From an uncultured Pseudomonadota bacterium (GTDB taxonomy: Bacteria; Pseudomonadota; Gammaproteobacteria; Burkholderiales; Burkholderiaceae), in assembly GCA_946480245.1 (NCBI GenBank), contig CAMLIZ010000081.1, positions 1-19,770 of the forward strand: a stretch of 19,770 bases of DNA, read 5' to 3'. The position numbers were made by a program, and so were the translations under genes. Each line of letters starts with the position of its first letter. The first letter of the stretch is position 1. Below the pieces are notes generated by a model. It was not told the origin of the DNA and ran no database searches. It saw only the letters and a list, made by a program, of their open reading frames with translations. Shown here piece after piece: positions 1 to 7,520 of this stretch.

Positions 1-398
1 GGCGTGTGCTCCTTCTTCCAGAACGGCGCCTGCGTCTTCAGGTAGTCCATCAGGAACTCGCAGGCCTGGAACGCGGCAGCCCGATGCGCCGAGCTCACCG
101 CGACCAGCACGATCTGCTCTTCCAGCTCCAGCACACCCACCCGATGGATCACGCGCACCGCACGAATGTCGAAGCGTGCAAAGGCCTCGTCGACCATCGC
201 CTCGATCGCCTTCTCGGTCATTCCCGGGTAGTGTTCGAGCTCCAGCCGGCTCACGCCGCGGCCCTCGCCGCGCTCGCGCACCGTGCCGATGAACGCAGTC
301 ACAGCACCGACGGCGCCATCCCCGGCGCGCAGGCGCAGCACCTCCGCGCCGAGGTCGAAATCCTCGGTTTGGACGGACACACGCGGCGCGGCAGGCAT
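1..398 (-). CDS. moaE: Molybdopterin synthase catalytic subunit MoaE (3' end beyond the window)
   Basis: MoaE is the large subunit of molybdopterin synthase. With thiocarboxylated MoaD it converts cyclic pyranopterin monophosphate to molybdopterin in the cytoplasm. The minus-strand frame from ATG at 398 stays open to the window edge, giving 132 residues of a family usually near 150. Family features seen are FIGTVR near residues 37-41, LELEHYPGM near 52-60, and the C-terminal KTQAPFWKKE at 121-130, which holds the active-site lysines (equivalents of E. coli K119 and K126). No in-frame ATG lies upstream and there is no Shine-Dalgarno sequence; a GACAAT box sits six bases before the ATG. In many relatives moaE directly follows moaD, but here a gene on the opposite strand separates them, so moaE needs its own promoter. 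Identity is secure; only the C-terminal end is unseen. Confidence 0.96.
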   Translation of the reverse strand, partial: MPAAPRVSVQTEDFDLGAEVLRLRAGDGAVGAVTAFIGTVRERGEGRGVSRLELEHYPGMTEKAIEAMVDEAFARFDIRAVRVIHRVGVLELEEQIVLVAVSSAHRAAAFQACEFLMDYLKTQAPFWKKEHT

Positions 399-404
399 GG
401 CGCA

Positions 405-410
405 ATTGTC
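405..410 (-). promoter_or_regulatory. Putative -10 box (GACAAT) for leaderless moaE
   Basis: On the minus strand GACAAT is followed by six bases and then the moaE ATG. With usual -10 to start-site spacing, transcription would begin at or next to the A of the ATG, giving a leaderless or nearly leaderless mRNA. This fits the absence of a Shine-Dalgarno sequence. No good -35 hexamer is visible, so the call rests on the -10 and on similar spacing at moaA (15387). Confidence 0.4.
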
Positions 411-532
411 GCATCGGCCCCTAGAATGCCGCGCATGCGCCCGCCCATGTCCACCCTGCCGAGCACGACACCGTTCACGGTGGCGGCCATGGCGCGCAAA
501 GCGAAAAAACAGCCGCTCATCTGACGGGAGCC

Positions 533-565
533 GCTGTTCCGTCGTCAGGTGAGCGACGGAACGGC
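533..565. repeat. Inverted repeat / hairpin upstream of the dapA-like gene
   Basis: Perfect 9-base arms GTTCCGTCG (536-544) and CGACGGAAC (554-562) flank a 9-base loop. In RNA the stem extends to 12 pairs (533-544 with 554-565) if one G-U pair is allowed. No T-run follows on the plus strand, so it is not a standard intrinsic terminator in that direction. It could be an operator, or a transcript-end structure for the small ORF just before it. Confidence 0.6.
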
Positions 566-660
566 CGAAGGCGCAACCTGCCCTTAGTGTGCCCGCTGGC
601 TGCCTCCCGCCGCTTTCCTCGCACGGTTCATCCGCCGTCTTACCCGAGGAGAGTTTGTCG

Positions 661-1539
661 ATGTCAACGCCCTTCCCCCGCGGCATCTGGGTGCCGCTGA
701 TCACCCCGTTCGATGCGCACGGCACTGTCGACCACGCCGGTCTTGCGCGCCTGACGACGCGCCTGGCCGGCAGCGGCATCGCCGGCTTCGTGGTGTGCGG
801 CAGCACCGGCGAGGCCGCGTGCCTGAGCGACGCCGAGCAGCAGGCCGTGCTGCGCACGGTACTCGACGCGGCAGTCGGCCTGCCGGTGTTGATGGGCGTG
901 AGTGGCGCCGCCACGCAGGCAGTGCGCGACAAGATGCTGCGCTTCGCCGAACTGCCGTTGGCCGGCTTTCTGGTGTCTGCGCCGTCGTACATCCGGCCTT
1001 CCCAGGCCGGCATCGCGCAGCACTTCAACACCCTGGCCGACGCCTCGCCGCTGCCCCTTCTGCTGTATGACATTCCGTCGCGCACCGGTGTGCGCATCGA
1101 GACCGCGACGATGCTGGCGCTTGCCGCGCATCCTCGCATCGTGGGGGTGAAGGACTGCAGCGGCGAACTCGACCACCTGCAGGCGCTGGTCAGCGACGGC
1201 CGGCTGGCCGTGCTGTGCGGCGACGACCATCGGATCCTCGCCTCGCTGTGCCTCGGCGCGGCAGGTGCGGTGGCGGCCAGTGCCCACCTGCATCCGCAGC
1301 GCTTCGTCGCGTTGCAGGCGCATGTGGAAGCCGGTCGCCTGGCGCAGGCGCGGGCGTTGTGGGAGGGCCTGTGGCCACTGACGATCGCCTTGTTCGCCGA
1401 GCCGAGCCCCGGGCCGCTGAAGGCCACGCTCGCGCCGCTGCATGAGCTGGCCGCCAGCTTGCGCCCACCGATGACGCCGACAAGCGCGGCAGCCTGCGAG
1501 CGCGTGGCGCAGGCGCTGGCGGTGCTCAGCCGCCGGTGA
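661..1539 (+). CDS. Dihydrodipicolinate synthase family aldolase (DapA-like)
   Basis: A 292-residue cytoplasmic class I (Schiff-base) aldolase/synthase of the DapA/NanA/KDG-aldolase superfamily, usual length about 290. The start at 661 is chosen for the GAGGAG Shine-Dalgarno about nine bases upstream. Visible motifs are GSTGEA (residues 47-52, the substrate-carboxylate loop), PSYIRPSQ (108-115), YDIPSRTG (136-143, with the catalytic tyrosine and the substrate arginine R141) and VGVKDCSGEL (161-170, with Schiff-base lysine K164). Canonical DapA has YNVPSRTG and PYYNRPSQ, so two positions near the active site differ. It is plus-strand, overlapping the 3' end of moaD by 14 bp and diverging from moaE. 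The bona fide dapA of Burkholderiales normally lies elsewhere, so this may be a paralogue acting on another 2-oxo acid aldol. Family is certain, substrate is not. Confidence 0.9.
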   Translation: MSTPFPRGIWVPLITPFDAHGTVDHAGLARLTTRLAGSGIAGFVVCGSTGEAACLSDAEQQAVLRTVLDAAVGLPVLMGVSGAATQAVRDKMLRFAELPLAGFLVSAPSYIRPSQAGIAQHFNTLADASPLPLLLYDIPSRTGVRIETATMLALAAHPRIVGVKDCSGELDHLQALVSDGRLAVLCGDDHRILASLCLGAAGAVAASAHLHPQRFVALQAHVEAGRLAQARALWEGLWPLTIALFAEPSPGPLKATLAPLHELAASLRPPMTPTSAAACERVAQALAVLSRR

Positions 1540-1777
1540 CCGGGGGGAAAAATGCCACTTCGGCGCCGTCGTGCAGCGCGGCGCTGTCGTCGCACATGCT
1601 CTGATCCAGTGCGGCACGCACGGCGCGCGTGCGTGCCAGCACGGCGGCATGTGCTGCGTCCTGCGCGATCAAGTGATCGCGCAGCGCACCCACCGTGCTG
1701 CCTTCGGGCAGGTCGATACTGGCACTGGCGCCCAGCGCTTCACGCAGGGAAGCGAAATAGCGCACCGTGACCTTCAT
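1526..1777 (-). CDS. moaD: Molybdopterin synthase sulfur carrier subunit MoaD
   Basis: An 83-residue ubiquitin-fold protein, the usual MoaD size. It starts MKVTVRYFASLREALG and ends FFPPVTGG. The C-terminal Gly-Gly is the residue pair that is adenylated and thiocarboxylated so that MoaD can donate sulfur inside the MoaD-MoaE complex. The ATG overlaps the moeA stop as ATGA (1774-1777), pointing to translational coupling. It is the last gene of the alaT-to-moaD run. Its 3' end converges on the dapA-like gene with a 14-bp overlap, and no terminator is seen between them. Confidence 0.95.
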   Translation of the reverse strand: MKVTVRYFASLREALGASASIDLPEGSTVGALRDHLIAQDAAHAAVLARTRAVRAALDQSMCDDSAALHDGAEVAFFPPVTGG

Positions 1778-3033
1778 GACAGCAACTGTGCGAGCGGCAG
1801 GAACGAAACGGTGTCTCCCCGCGCCACCGGCGTGCCCGCGGCCAGGTCCACCAGGCCATCGGCCCAGACCGCCGAGGTGAGCACGCCCGACCCCTGATTG
1901 GGGAACAGCTCCAGCCCGCCTTCGGTATTGAGGCGCACACGCAGGAACTCGCGCCGCTTCGGGTCCGCCTTCTTCAGGTCGAAGTCCGCTCGCAGCGGCA
2001 GCGCGTTGGGCAGCGCCGCGTCAAGACCTTGCAGCGCATGCAGCAGCGTGCGGCCGGCGAGCAGGAAGGTGACGAAGCTGGACACCGGGTTGCCCGGCAG
2101 CCCGAGGAACAGCGCGCGGCCGCCGTCTGCGCGGCGCATGCTGCCGAATGCGAGCGGCTTTCCGGGCTTGATCGCGATCTGCCACAGGTCGAGCCGGCCT
2201 TCGGCCTGCACCGCGGGCTTCAGGTGATCCTCCTCGCCCACCGACACGCCGCCAGAGGTAACGATCAGGTCATGCGCCGCGGCGGCGGTGCGCAAAGCTT
2301 CGCGCGTGGCGTCCAGCCGGTCCGGCACGATGCCAAGATCGGTGACCTCGCAGCCGGCGGCCTGCAGCAGGCCGCGCAGCATGAAGCGGTTCGAGTTGTA
2401 GATCGCGCCCGGCTTCATCGCTTCGGGCGGCGTCTCACCGGGCATCACGAGCTCGTCGCCGGTAGAGAACAAGGCCACACGCGGGCGGCGGCAGACCACC
2501 AGCTGCGCTGCACCCACGGAGGCCGCAAGCCCAAGCGCCTGCGGCGTGAGCCGCCGGCCACTGGACAGCACCACGGCATTGGCACGCACGTCCTCGCCGC
2601 GCCGGCGAATGGCCTGCCCGGCCTGCGGAACGGTGTTGACACGCACCCCGCCGTCGACCGTCTCGCACAGCTCCTGCATCACCACGGCGTCGGCGCCCGG
2701 CGGCACCTGGGCGCCGGTGAAGATGCGCGCAGCGGTACCAGGCTGCAGCGCAACGCCCACGCTGCCTGCGGGAATGCGCTGGCTCACCGGCAGCACTGTG
2801 CCCGCGGCGGCGACGTCGGCGGCCCGCAGCGCGTAGCCGTCCATCGCGCTGTTGTCGCCGGGCGGCACGTCGATCAACGAGCGCACATCCTCGGCCAGCA
2901 CGCGCCCCAGTGCTTCGAAGGTGGAGACGGTTTCGGTCTGCCGGATCGCCGCCTCGCTGGCGCCGGCTGCAAGGCGCTGCAGCGCTTCCTCCAGGCTCAG
3001 CATCGAGGGGCGTTCAGGGGGCGTTGTATTCAT
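1774..3033 (-). CDS. moeA: Molybdopterin molybdenumtransferase MoeA
   Basis: MoeA inserts molybdate into adenylylated molybdopterin. The protein is about 420 residues, usual for the family. Motifs in order, numbered from the longer start at 3045, are SAMDGYALR (67-74), FTGAQVPPGAD (109-119), GED (150-152), STGDELV (194-200), TSGGVSVGEED (263-273) and GLPGNPVSSF (315-324). The acidic residues needed for metal insertion are present. The start is unclear: ATGs at 3045, 3033 and 3003 are all in frame and none has a good Shine-Dalgarno. I chose 3033 (MNTTPPERPSML) because it gives an N-terminus of usual length. Either upstream start overlaps the mobB 3' end, and the stop overlaps the moaD start, so the gene is embedded in a coupled operon. 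Confidence 0.95.
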   Translation of the reverse strand: MNTTPPERPSMLSLEEALQRLAAGASEAAIRQTETVSTFEALGRVLAEDVRSLIDVPPGDNSAMDGYALRAADVAAAGTVLPVSQRIPAGSVGVALQPGTAARIFTGAQVPPGADAVVMQELCETVDGGVRVNTVPQAGQAIRRRGEDVRANAVVLSSGRRLTPQALGLAASVGAAQLVVCRRPRVALFSTGDELVMPGETPPEAMKPGAIYNSNRFMLRGLLQAAGCEVTDLGIVPDRLDATREALRTAAAAHDLIVTSGGVSVGEEDHLKPAVQAEGRLDLWQIAIKPGKPLAFGSMRRADGGRALFLGLPGNPVSSFVTFLLAGRTLLHALQGLDAALPNALPLRADFDLKKADPKRREFLRVRLNTEGGLELFPNQGSGVLTSAVWADGLVDLAAGTPVARGDTVSFLPLAQLLS

Positions 3034-3538
3034 GGCGCTGGGCATGCTGCATCAACCATCGCGCCACCGCTTCAGGCTCGTCGAGCGGCAGCACCGGCAG
3101 GCCGGTGGACACGGGCAGCGCATCGGCGCGGTCGGTGACCACCGCAGTGACATAGGGATCAGCAGGATACAGCGGCGCCTCGCCGACGTCGGCGCGCCAG
3201 ACCTCGAGCTTCAGCAGGTCGGCATGCCGGAAGCCTTCGACGATCACCCAGTCGGCCACAGGCGACAGCTCGGCAATCAACTGGTGCGCGTCGAGCTCCG
3301 CCTCCAGTTCGTATTCGCGCAGCAAGGCCATGCGCTTGCTGGACGCCACCAGCACCTCGAACGCGCCGGCCTTGCGATGGCGCCAGCTGTCCTTGCCTTC
3401 ATGGTCGATGTCGAAGCGGTGATGCGCGTGCTTGACCACGGACACGCGCTGGCCTTCGCGCTTGAGCGCCGCGATCACGCCTTCGATCAGCGTGGTCTTG
3501 CCGGATCCCGACCAACCGCAGACGCCGACGACTTTCAT
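3014..3538 (-). CDS. mobB: Molybdopterin-guanine dinucleotide biosynthesis accessory protein MobB
   Basis: A 174-residue P-loop GTPase that assists MobA in making the guanine-dinucleotide form of the cofactor. The Walker A motif GWSGSGKTT is at residues 8-16. Other family features are VVKHAHHRFDIDHEGKDSW, the RKAGA segment and WVIVEGFRH. The start at 3538 gives the classic MKVVGVCGWSGSGKTT N-terminus. It lies 18 bp after thrC, and the bases around its ATG are tandemly duplicated (3528-3555). The 3' end overlaps moeA. Its partner gene mobA is about 13 kb away on the other strand. Confidence 0.94.
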   Translation of the reverse strand: MKVVGVCGWSGSGKTTLIEGVIAALKREGQRVSVVKHAHHRFDIDHEGKDSWRHRKAGAFEVLVASSKRMALLREYELEAELDAHQLIAELSPVADWVIVEGFRHADLLKLEVWRADVGEAPLYPADPYVTAVVTDRADALPVSTGLPVLPLDEPEAVARWLMQHAQRHEYNAP

Positions 3539-3555
3539 CGCACGACTTTCATCGC
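3528..3555. repeat. 14-bp tandem duplication over the mobB start
   Basis: ACGACTTTCATCGC (3528-3541) is repeated exactly at 3542-3555. On the coding strand this gives two copies of GCGATGAAAGTCGT, hence two ATG codons. The upstream ATG (3552) opens a five-codon ORF (MKVVR) whose TGA (3537-3535) overlaps the real mobB ATG (3538-3536) as ATGA. Both copies lie between the thrC stop and the mobB P-loop codons. Confidence 0.9.
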
Positions 3556-3556
3556 A

Positions 3557-4969
3557 TCAGTCCGCGCAATGCTGCGCGATATAGGCCTTCACGCGGTCGG
3601 CACTCGGCGGCATCACCTCGAAGTGCTTGGGCAGCTGCTCGATGCCCTGCAACGCCACAGGCCGCTGCGGCTCGCGGCCCAGCGCCTCGTGGATGGTATC
3701 GGCAAACTTGGCCGGTAACGCAGTCTCCAGCACCAGCGTCTTGATGCCGGGCAGCGGATGCTCGCGAGCCACCTTCAATCCGTCGGCTGTGTGCGGATCG
3801 ATCATCACGCCGAAGCGCTGCCATGTGTCGCGGATGGTTGCCACGCGGTCGGCATGAGTGCTCTTGCCGGAGACGAAGCCAAAGCCGGCGATGCGGGCGT
3901 TCTCGGCGGGCATCAGCACAAAGGAGCCCTGCGATTCCACCTCGTCCTTGAAAAGATGCCGCGTGCGGGTGCCATCCCGGCCGAGCAGGTCGAACACGAA
4001 GCGCTCGAAGTTGGAGGCCTTGGAGATGTCCATCGAGGGGCTGGAGGTCTCGTGCGTCTCGTGGCTCTTGCGCACCCGGTAGGTGCCCGTGCGGAAGAAC
4101 TCGTCGAGCACGTCGTTCTCGTTGGTGGCCAGCACCAACTGCGCGACGGGCAGCCCCATCATGCGGGCCACGTGGCCTGCGCAGATGTTGCCGAAGTTGC
4201 CGGACGGCACCGCGAAACTCACCTGCTCGTCATTGCCATGCGTCGCCTGGAAATAGCCGGCGAAGTAGTACACCACCTGCGCCAACAGACGCGCCCAGTT
4301 GATCGAGTTGACGGTGCCGATGCGGTACTCCCGCTTGAACGCGAGATCGTTGGAGACCGCCTTCACGATGTCCTGGCAGTCGTCGAACACGCCCTCCACC
4401 GCGAGGTTGTGGATGTTGCGGTCTGCCAGGCTGAACATCTGCGCCTGCTGAAACGGGCTCATGCGGCCGCGCGGGCTCAACATGAACACGCGCACGCCTT
4501 GCTTGCCACGCATCGCGTATTCGGCGGCGCTGCCGGTGTCACCCGAGGTGGCACCGAGAATGTTGAGGGTCTCGCCGCGGCGCTTCAGCTCGTACTCGAA
4601 CAGGTTGCCGAGCAACTGCATCGCCATGTCCTTGAAGGCCAGCGTGGGGCCGTTGGACAGGGCTTCGAGGTAGATGCCCGGCTCCAGGGGCTTCAGCGGC
4701 ACGATCTCGGGCGTACCGAACACCTCGGGCGTGTAGGTCTTGCGCGTGAGCACACGCAGGTCGTCGGCGGGGATGTCGTCGATGTACAGCTGCAGTATCT
4801 CGAACGCCAGCTCGGCATACGGCAACGTGCGCCAGCGCGTGAGCGTGGCCGCGCCGACCGTGGGGTAGTGAGTGGGCAGGTACAGCCCGCCGTCCGGCGC
4901 CAGGCCTTCGAGCAGGATCTCCGAGAAACCCCGCTCCGTGCGGTCGCCACGCGTGCTGAGGTACTTCAA
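3557..4969 (-). CDS. thrC: Threonine synthase
   Basis: ThrC converts O-phospho-L-homoserine to L-threonine with pyridoxal phosphate. The 470-residue length fits the long proteobacterial form. The N-terminus MKYLSTRGDR, EGLAPDGGLYLP and the cofactor-lysine motif SNGPTLAFKDMAMQLL (K113) are clear, followed by LGATSGDTGSAAEYA and SFAVPSGNFGNICAGHVA. The start is TTG at 4969, overlapping the hom TGA as TTGA (4966-4969). An AAGGA Shine-Dalgarno lies about 11 bases upstream, inside the hom 3' end. Order and coupling (hom then thrC) match the usual threonine operon, and the next gene down is mobB. Confidence 0.97.
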   Translation of the reverse strand: MKYLSTRGDRTERGFSEILLEGLAPDGGLYLPTHYPTVGAATLTRWRTLPYAELAFEILQLYIDDIPADDLRVLTRKTYTPEVFGTPEIVPLKPLEPGIYLEALSNGPTLAFKDMAMQLLGNLFEYELKRRGETLNILGATSGDTGSAAEYAMRGKQGVRVFMLSPRGRMSPFQQAQMFSLADRNIHNLAVEGVFDDCQDIVKAVSNDLAFKREYRIGTVNSINWARLLAQVVYYFAGYFQATHGNDEQVSFAVPSGNFGNICAGHVARMMGLPVAQLVLATNENDVLDEFFRTGTYRVRKSHETHETSSPSMDISKASNFERFVFDLLGRDGTRTRHLFKDEVESQGSFVLMPAENARIAGFGFVSGKSTHADRVATIRDTWQRFGVMIDPHTADGLKVAREHPLPGIKTLVLETALPAKFADTIHEALGREPQRPVALQGIEQLPKHFEVMPPSADRVKAYIAQHCAD

Positions 4970-6294
4970 GCGAGTTCTTCCTTGCGCAGGCTGACGATGG
5001 GCGCCAGCACGGTGGGCAGCGCCTGCAATTGCACCATGGCGTCGCGCATGCGGCCCTCCACGGTATCGTGCGTGAGGATGATCACCTCGGTCTGCTTCTC
5101 GCCCTCGTGCGACTCACGTTGCAGCACCGCGTCGATCGAGATGCCATGGTCGGCCAGGATGCCCGTCACGCGCGCCAGCACCCCGGCTTCATCGGCCACG
5201 GTGATGCGCAGGTAGAACGAGGTCACCACTTGCTCGATCGGCAGGATCGGCGTGTCGGTCAGGCGGTCCGGCTGGAACGCCAGGTGCGGCACGCGATGGT
5301 CGGGATCGGCGGTGTGCAGCCGCGTGATGTCCACCAGGTCGGCCACCACGGCGGAGGCGGTGGGCTCGGAACCGGCGCCCTTGCCGTAGTACAGCGTGGT
5401 GCCGACCGCATCGCCCTGCACCACGACCGCATTCATCGCGCCTTCCACGTTGGCGATGAGGCGTTTCGCGGGGACCAGCGTGGGGTGCACGCGCAACTCG
5501 ATGCCGCCCACGTCATCGCGCCGCTTGGTGATGCCCAGCAGCTTGATGCGATAGCCCAGTTGCTCAGCGTAGCGGATGTCCTGCGCCTGCAGCTTGGTGA
5601 TGCCTTCCACGTGCGCCTTCGCGAACTGCACCGGCACGCCAAATGCAATGGCGCTCATGATCGTGGCCTTGTGCGCAGCGTCGACGCCTTCGATGTCGAA
5701 GGTCGGGTCGGCTTCGGCATAGCCCAGGCGCTGGGCTTCCTTCAGCACCGTACCGAAATCCAGCCCCTTGTCGCGCATCTCGCTGAGGATGAAATTGGTG
5801 GTGCCGTTGATGATGCCCGCGATCCACTCGATGCGATTGGCGGTCAGGCCTTCGCGCAAGGCCTTGATGATCGGGATGCCGCCGGCCACTGCGGCCTCGA
5901 AGCCCACCATCACGCCCTTCTCGCGCGCGGCCGCGAAGATCTCCGTGCCGTGCACGGCCAACAACGCCTTGTTGGCGGTGACCACGTGCTTGCCGGCGGC
6001 GATGGCTTCCATCACCAACGTGCGGGCAATTCCATAGCCCCCGATCAGCTCGACGACGATCGCGATCTCCGGGTTGCGGATCACCTCGCGCGCGTCGGCC
6101 ACCACCTTGGCACGGTCGCCGACGATGCGTTTCGCGCGCGCCGTGTCAAGGTCGGCCACCATCGCGATCTGGATGTCGCGGCCGGCGCGGCGGCGAATCT
6201 CCTCCTGGTTGCGCTCCAGCACGTTGAACGTGCCGCTACCGACGGTTCCGATGCCGAGCAGGCCGACTTGGATGGGTTTCATGTTGTCTTGCAT
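4966..6294 (-). CDS. hom: Homoserine dehydrogenase
   Basis: Reduces aspartate semialdehyde to homoserine with NAD(P)H, the branch point to threonine and methionine. It is 442 residues. The nucleotide-binding GLLGIGTVGSG is at 11-21, the TANKALLAVHG motif (K109) and DPTFDIEGVDAAHK (K209) give the catalytic lysines, and a C-terminal ACT domain (about 358-430) suggests feedback control by threonine. There is no fused aspartokinase domain. The start at 6294 is joined to the alaT stop as TGATG. A second ATG at 6282 gives MKPIQVGLLGIG, also a common N-terminus in this family. Neither has a clear Shine-Dalgarno, so reinitiation from alaT is likely. Confidence 0.97.
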   Translation of the reverse strand: MQDNMKPIQVGLLGIGTVGSGTFNVLERNQEEIRRRAGRDIQIAMVADLDTARAKRIVGDRAKVVADAREVIRNPEIAIVVELIGGYGIARTLVMEAIAAGKHVVTANKALLAVHGTEIFAAAREKGVMVGFEAAVAGGIPIIKALREGLTANRIEWIAGIINGTTNFILSEMRDKGLDFGTVLKEAQRLGYAEADPTFDIEGVDAAHKATIMSAIAFGVPVQFAKAHVEGITKLQAQDIRYAEQLGYRIKLLGITKRRDDVGGIELRVHPTLVPAKRLIANVEGAMNAVVVQGDAVGTTLYYGKGAGSEPTASAVVADLVDITRLHTADPDHRVPHLAFQPDRLTDTPILPIEQVVTSFYLRITVADEAGVLARVTGILADHGISIDAVLQRESHEGEKQTEVIILTHDTVEGRMRDAMVQLQALPTVLAPIVSLRKEELA

Positions 6295-7520
6295 CAGAGG
6301 GAGTGGCGTTTGCGGTAGTGATCGAGGAAGCGCGCAATGCGCCCGATCGCGTCCGTGAGGTCGTCGGAGTTGGGCAGGAACACCAGGCGGAAGTGGTCCG
6401 GTGCGATCCAGTTGAAGCCGGTGCCCTGCACGATCAGCACCTTCTCCTCGGCCAACAGCTCGTAGGCGAATTGCTGGTCGTCGCTGATCGGGTAGATCTT
6501 CGGGTCAAGCTTCGGAAACATGTACAGCGCGGCTTTCGGCTTCACCACGCTGACGCCCGGAATCTGCGTCAGCAGCTCGTAGGCCAGATCGCGCTGGCGA
6601 CACAGCCGGCCGCCGGGTGCGACCAGATCCTTGATGCTCTGGTAACCGCCCAGCGCCGTCTGGATCGCCAGTTGCCCCGGTGTGTTGGCACACAAGCGCA
6701 TCGAGGCCAACATGTTCAGGCCCTCGATGTAATCCCTGGCATGACGCTTGTCGCCCGACACCACCATCCAGCCCGCCCGGTAGCCACAGGAACGATAGTT
6801 CTTCGACAGGCCGTTGAAGGTGAGCGTGAGCACGTCCTCGGAGAGCGAGGCGATGCTGGTGTGCACGTTGCCGTCGTACAGCGTCTTGTCGTAGATCTCG
6901 TCGGCAAAGATGATCAGCTGATGCTGGCGAGCGATCTCCACCAGCTCGCGCAGCAGCTCGGCGGGGTACAGCGCGCCGGTGGGGTTGTTCGGGTTGATGA
7001 TCACCAGCGCCTTGGTATTGGGCGTGATCTTGCGGCGGATGTCCGCGATGTCGGGCATCCAGTCGCTGCCCTCGTCACAGATGTAGTGCACCGGCGTGCC
7101 GCCGGACAGGGCCACCACGGCCGTGTACAGCGGGTAGTCGGGCGCCGGGATCAGCACCTCGTCGCCGTTGTCCAGCAGCGCGTTCATGCTCAGGGCGATC
7201 AGCTCGGAGGCGCCATTGCCCAGGTACACATCGTCCACGGTGACGCCGGGAATGCCCTTTTCCTGCGTGTAATGCACCACCGACTTCCGCGGCGCGAACA
7301 AGCCCTTGCTGTCGGTGTACGCGGCCGCGTGCGGCAGGTTGCGGATCATGTCCTGCACGATCTCGTCGGGCGGCTCGAGGCCGAACGCGGCCACGTTGCC
7401 GATATTCAGCTTGATGATCTTGTGGCCCTCTTCCTCCATCTGCCGCGCCTTTTCGAGCACGGGGCCCCGAATGTCGTAGCAGACGTTGGCGAGCTTGCTG
7501 GACTTGGCAATCGGCTTCAA
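6294..7520 (-). CDS. alaT: AlaT-type pyridoxal-phosphate aminotransferase
   Basis: A fold-type I aminotransferase closely resembling E. coli AlaT, which makes alanine from pyruvate and glutamate. The start is TTG at 7520, giving MKPIAKSSKLANVCYDIRGP, which lines up with the AlaT N-terminus; a GGAG lies about eight bases upstream. The frame stays open further up to an ATG at 7574, but that would add 18 unrelated residues and overlap the promoter region. Visible motifs are NIGNVAAFGLEPPDEI, IINPNNPTG, FADEIYD and the cofactor-lysine motif NGLSKNYRSCGYRAGW. It is the first gene of the run into hom-thrC-mobB-moeA-moaD. Family and subgroup are firm; activity on alanine is inferred from similarity. 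Confidence 0.93.
   Translation of the reverse strand: MKPIAKSSKLANVCYDIRGPVLEKARQMEEEGHKIIKLNIGNVAAFGLEPPDEIVQDMIRNLPHAAAYTDSKGLFAPRKSVVHYTQEKGIPGVTVDDVYLGNGASELIALSMNALLDNGDEVLIPAPDYPLYTAVVALSGGTPVHYICDEGSDWMPDIADIRRKITPNTKALVIINPNNPTGALYPAELLRELVEIARQHQLIIFADEIYDKTLYDGNVHTSIASLSEDVLTLTFNGLSKNYRSCGYRAGWMVVSGDKRHARDYIEGLNMLASMRLCANTPGQLAIQTALGGYQSIKDLVAPGGRLCRQRDLAYELLTQIPGVSVVKPKAALYMFPKLDPKIYPISDDQQFAYELLAEEKVLIVQGTGFNWIAPDHFRLVFLPNSDDLTDAIGRIARFLDHYRKRHSL

Larger units (their letters stand above)
399..660. other. Divergent intergenic region moaE / dapA-like gene, with possible 29-codon ORF
   Basis: This stretch separates the starts of moaE and the dapA-like gene. It holds the moaE -10 box, a plus-strand TAGAAT at 422-427, and a small plus-strand ORF at 435-524 that begins seven bases after TAGAAT and encodes 29 residues (starting MRPPMSTLPS, ending RKAKKQPLI). 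That spacing would suit a leaderless message. A long hairpin at 533-565 follows. The ORF matches nothing I recognise and may be chance. I see no other gene here. Confidence 0.3.

Noticed and set aside
664..1650. Long minus-strand open frame antisense to the DapA-like gene
   Set aside because: It is a codon-bias shadow in GC-rich DNA. Its translation is Arg/Gln/His-rich low-complexity sequence with no family resemblance, while the plus strand has clear aldolase motifs and a Shine-Dalgarno.
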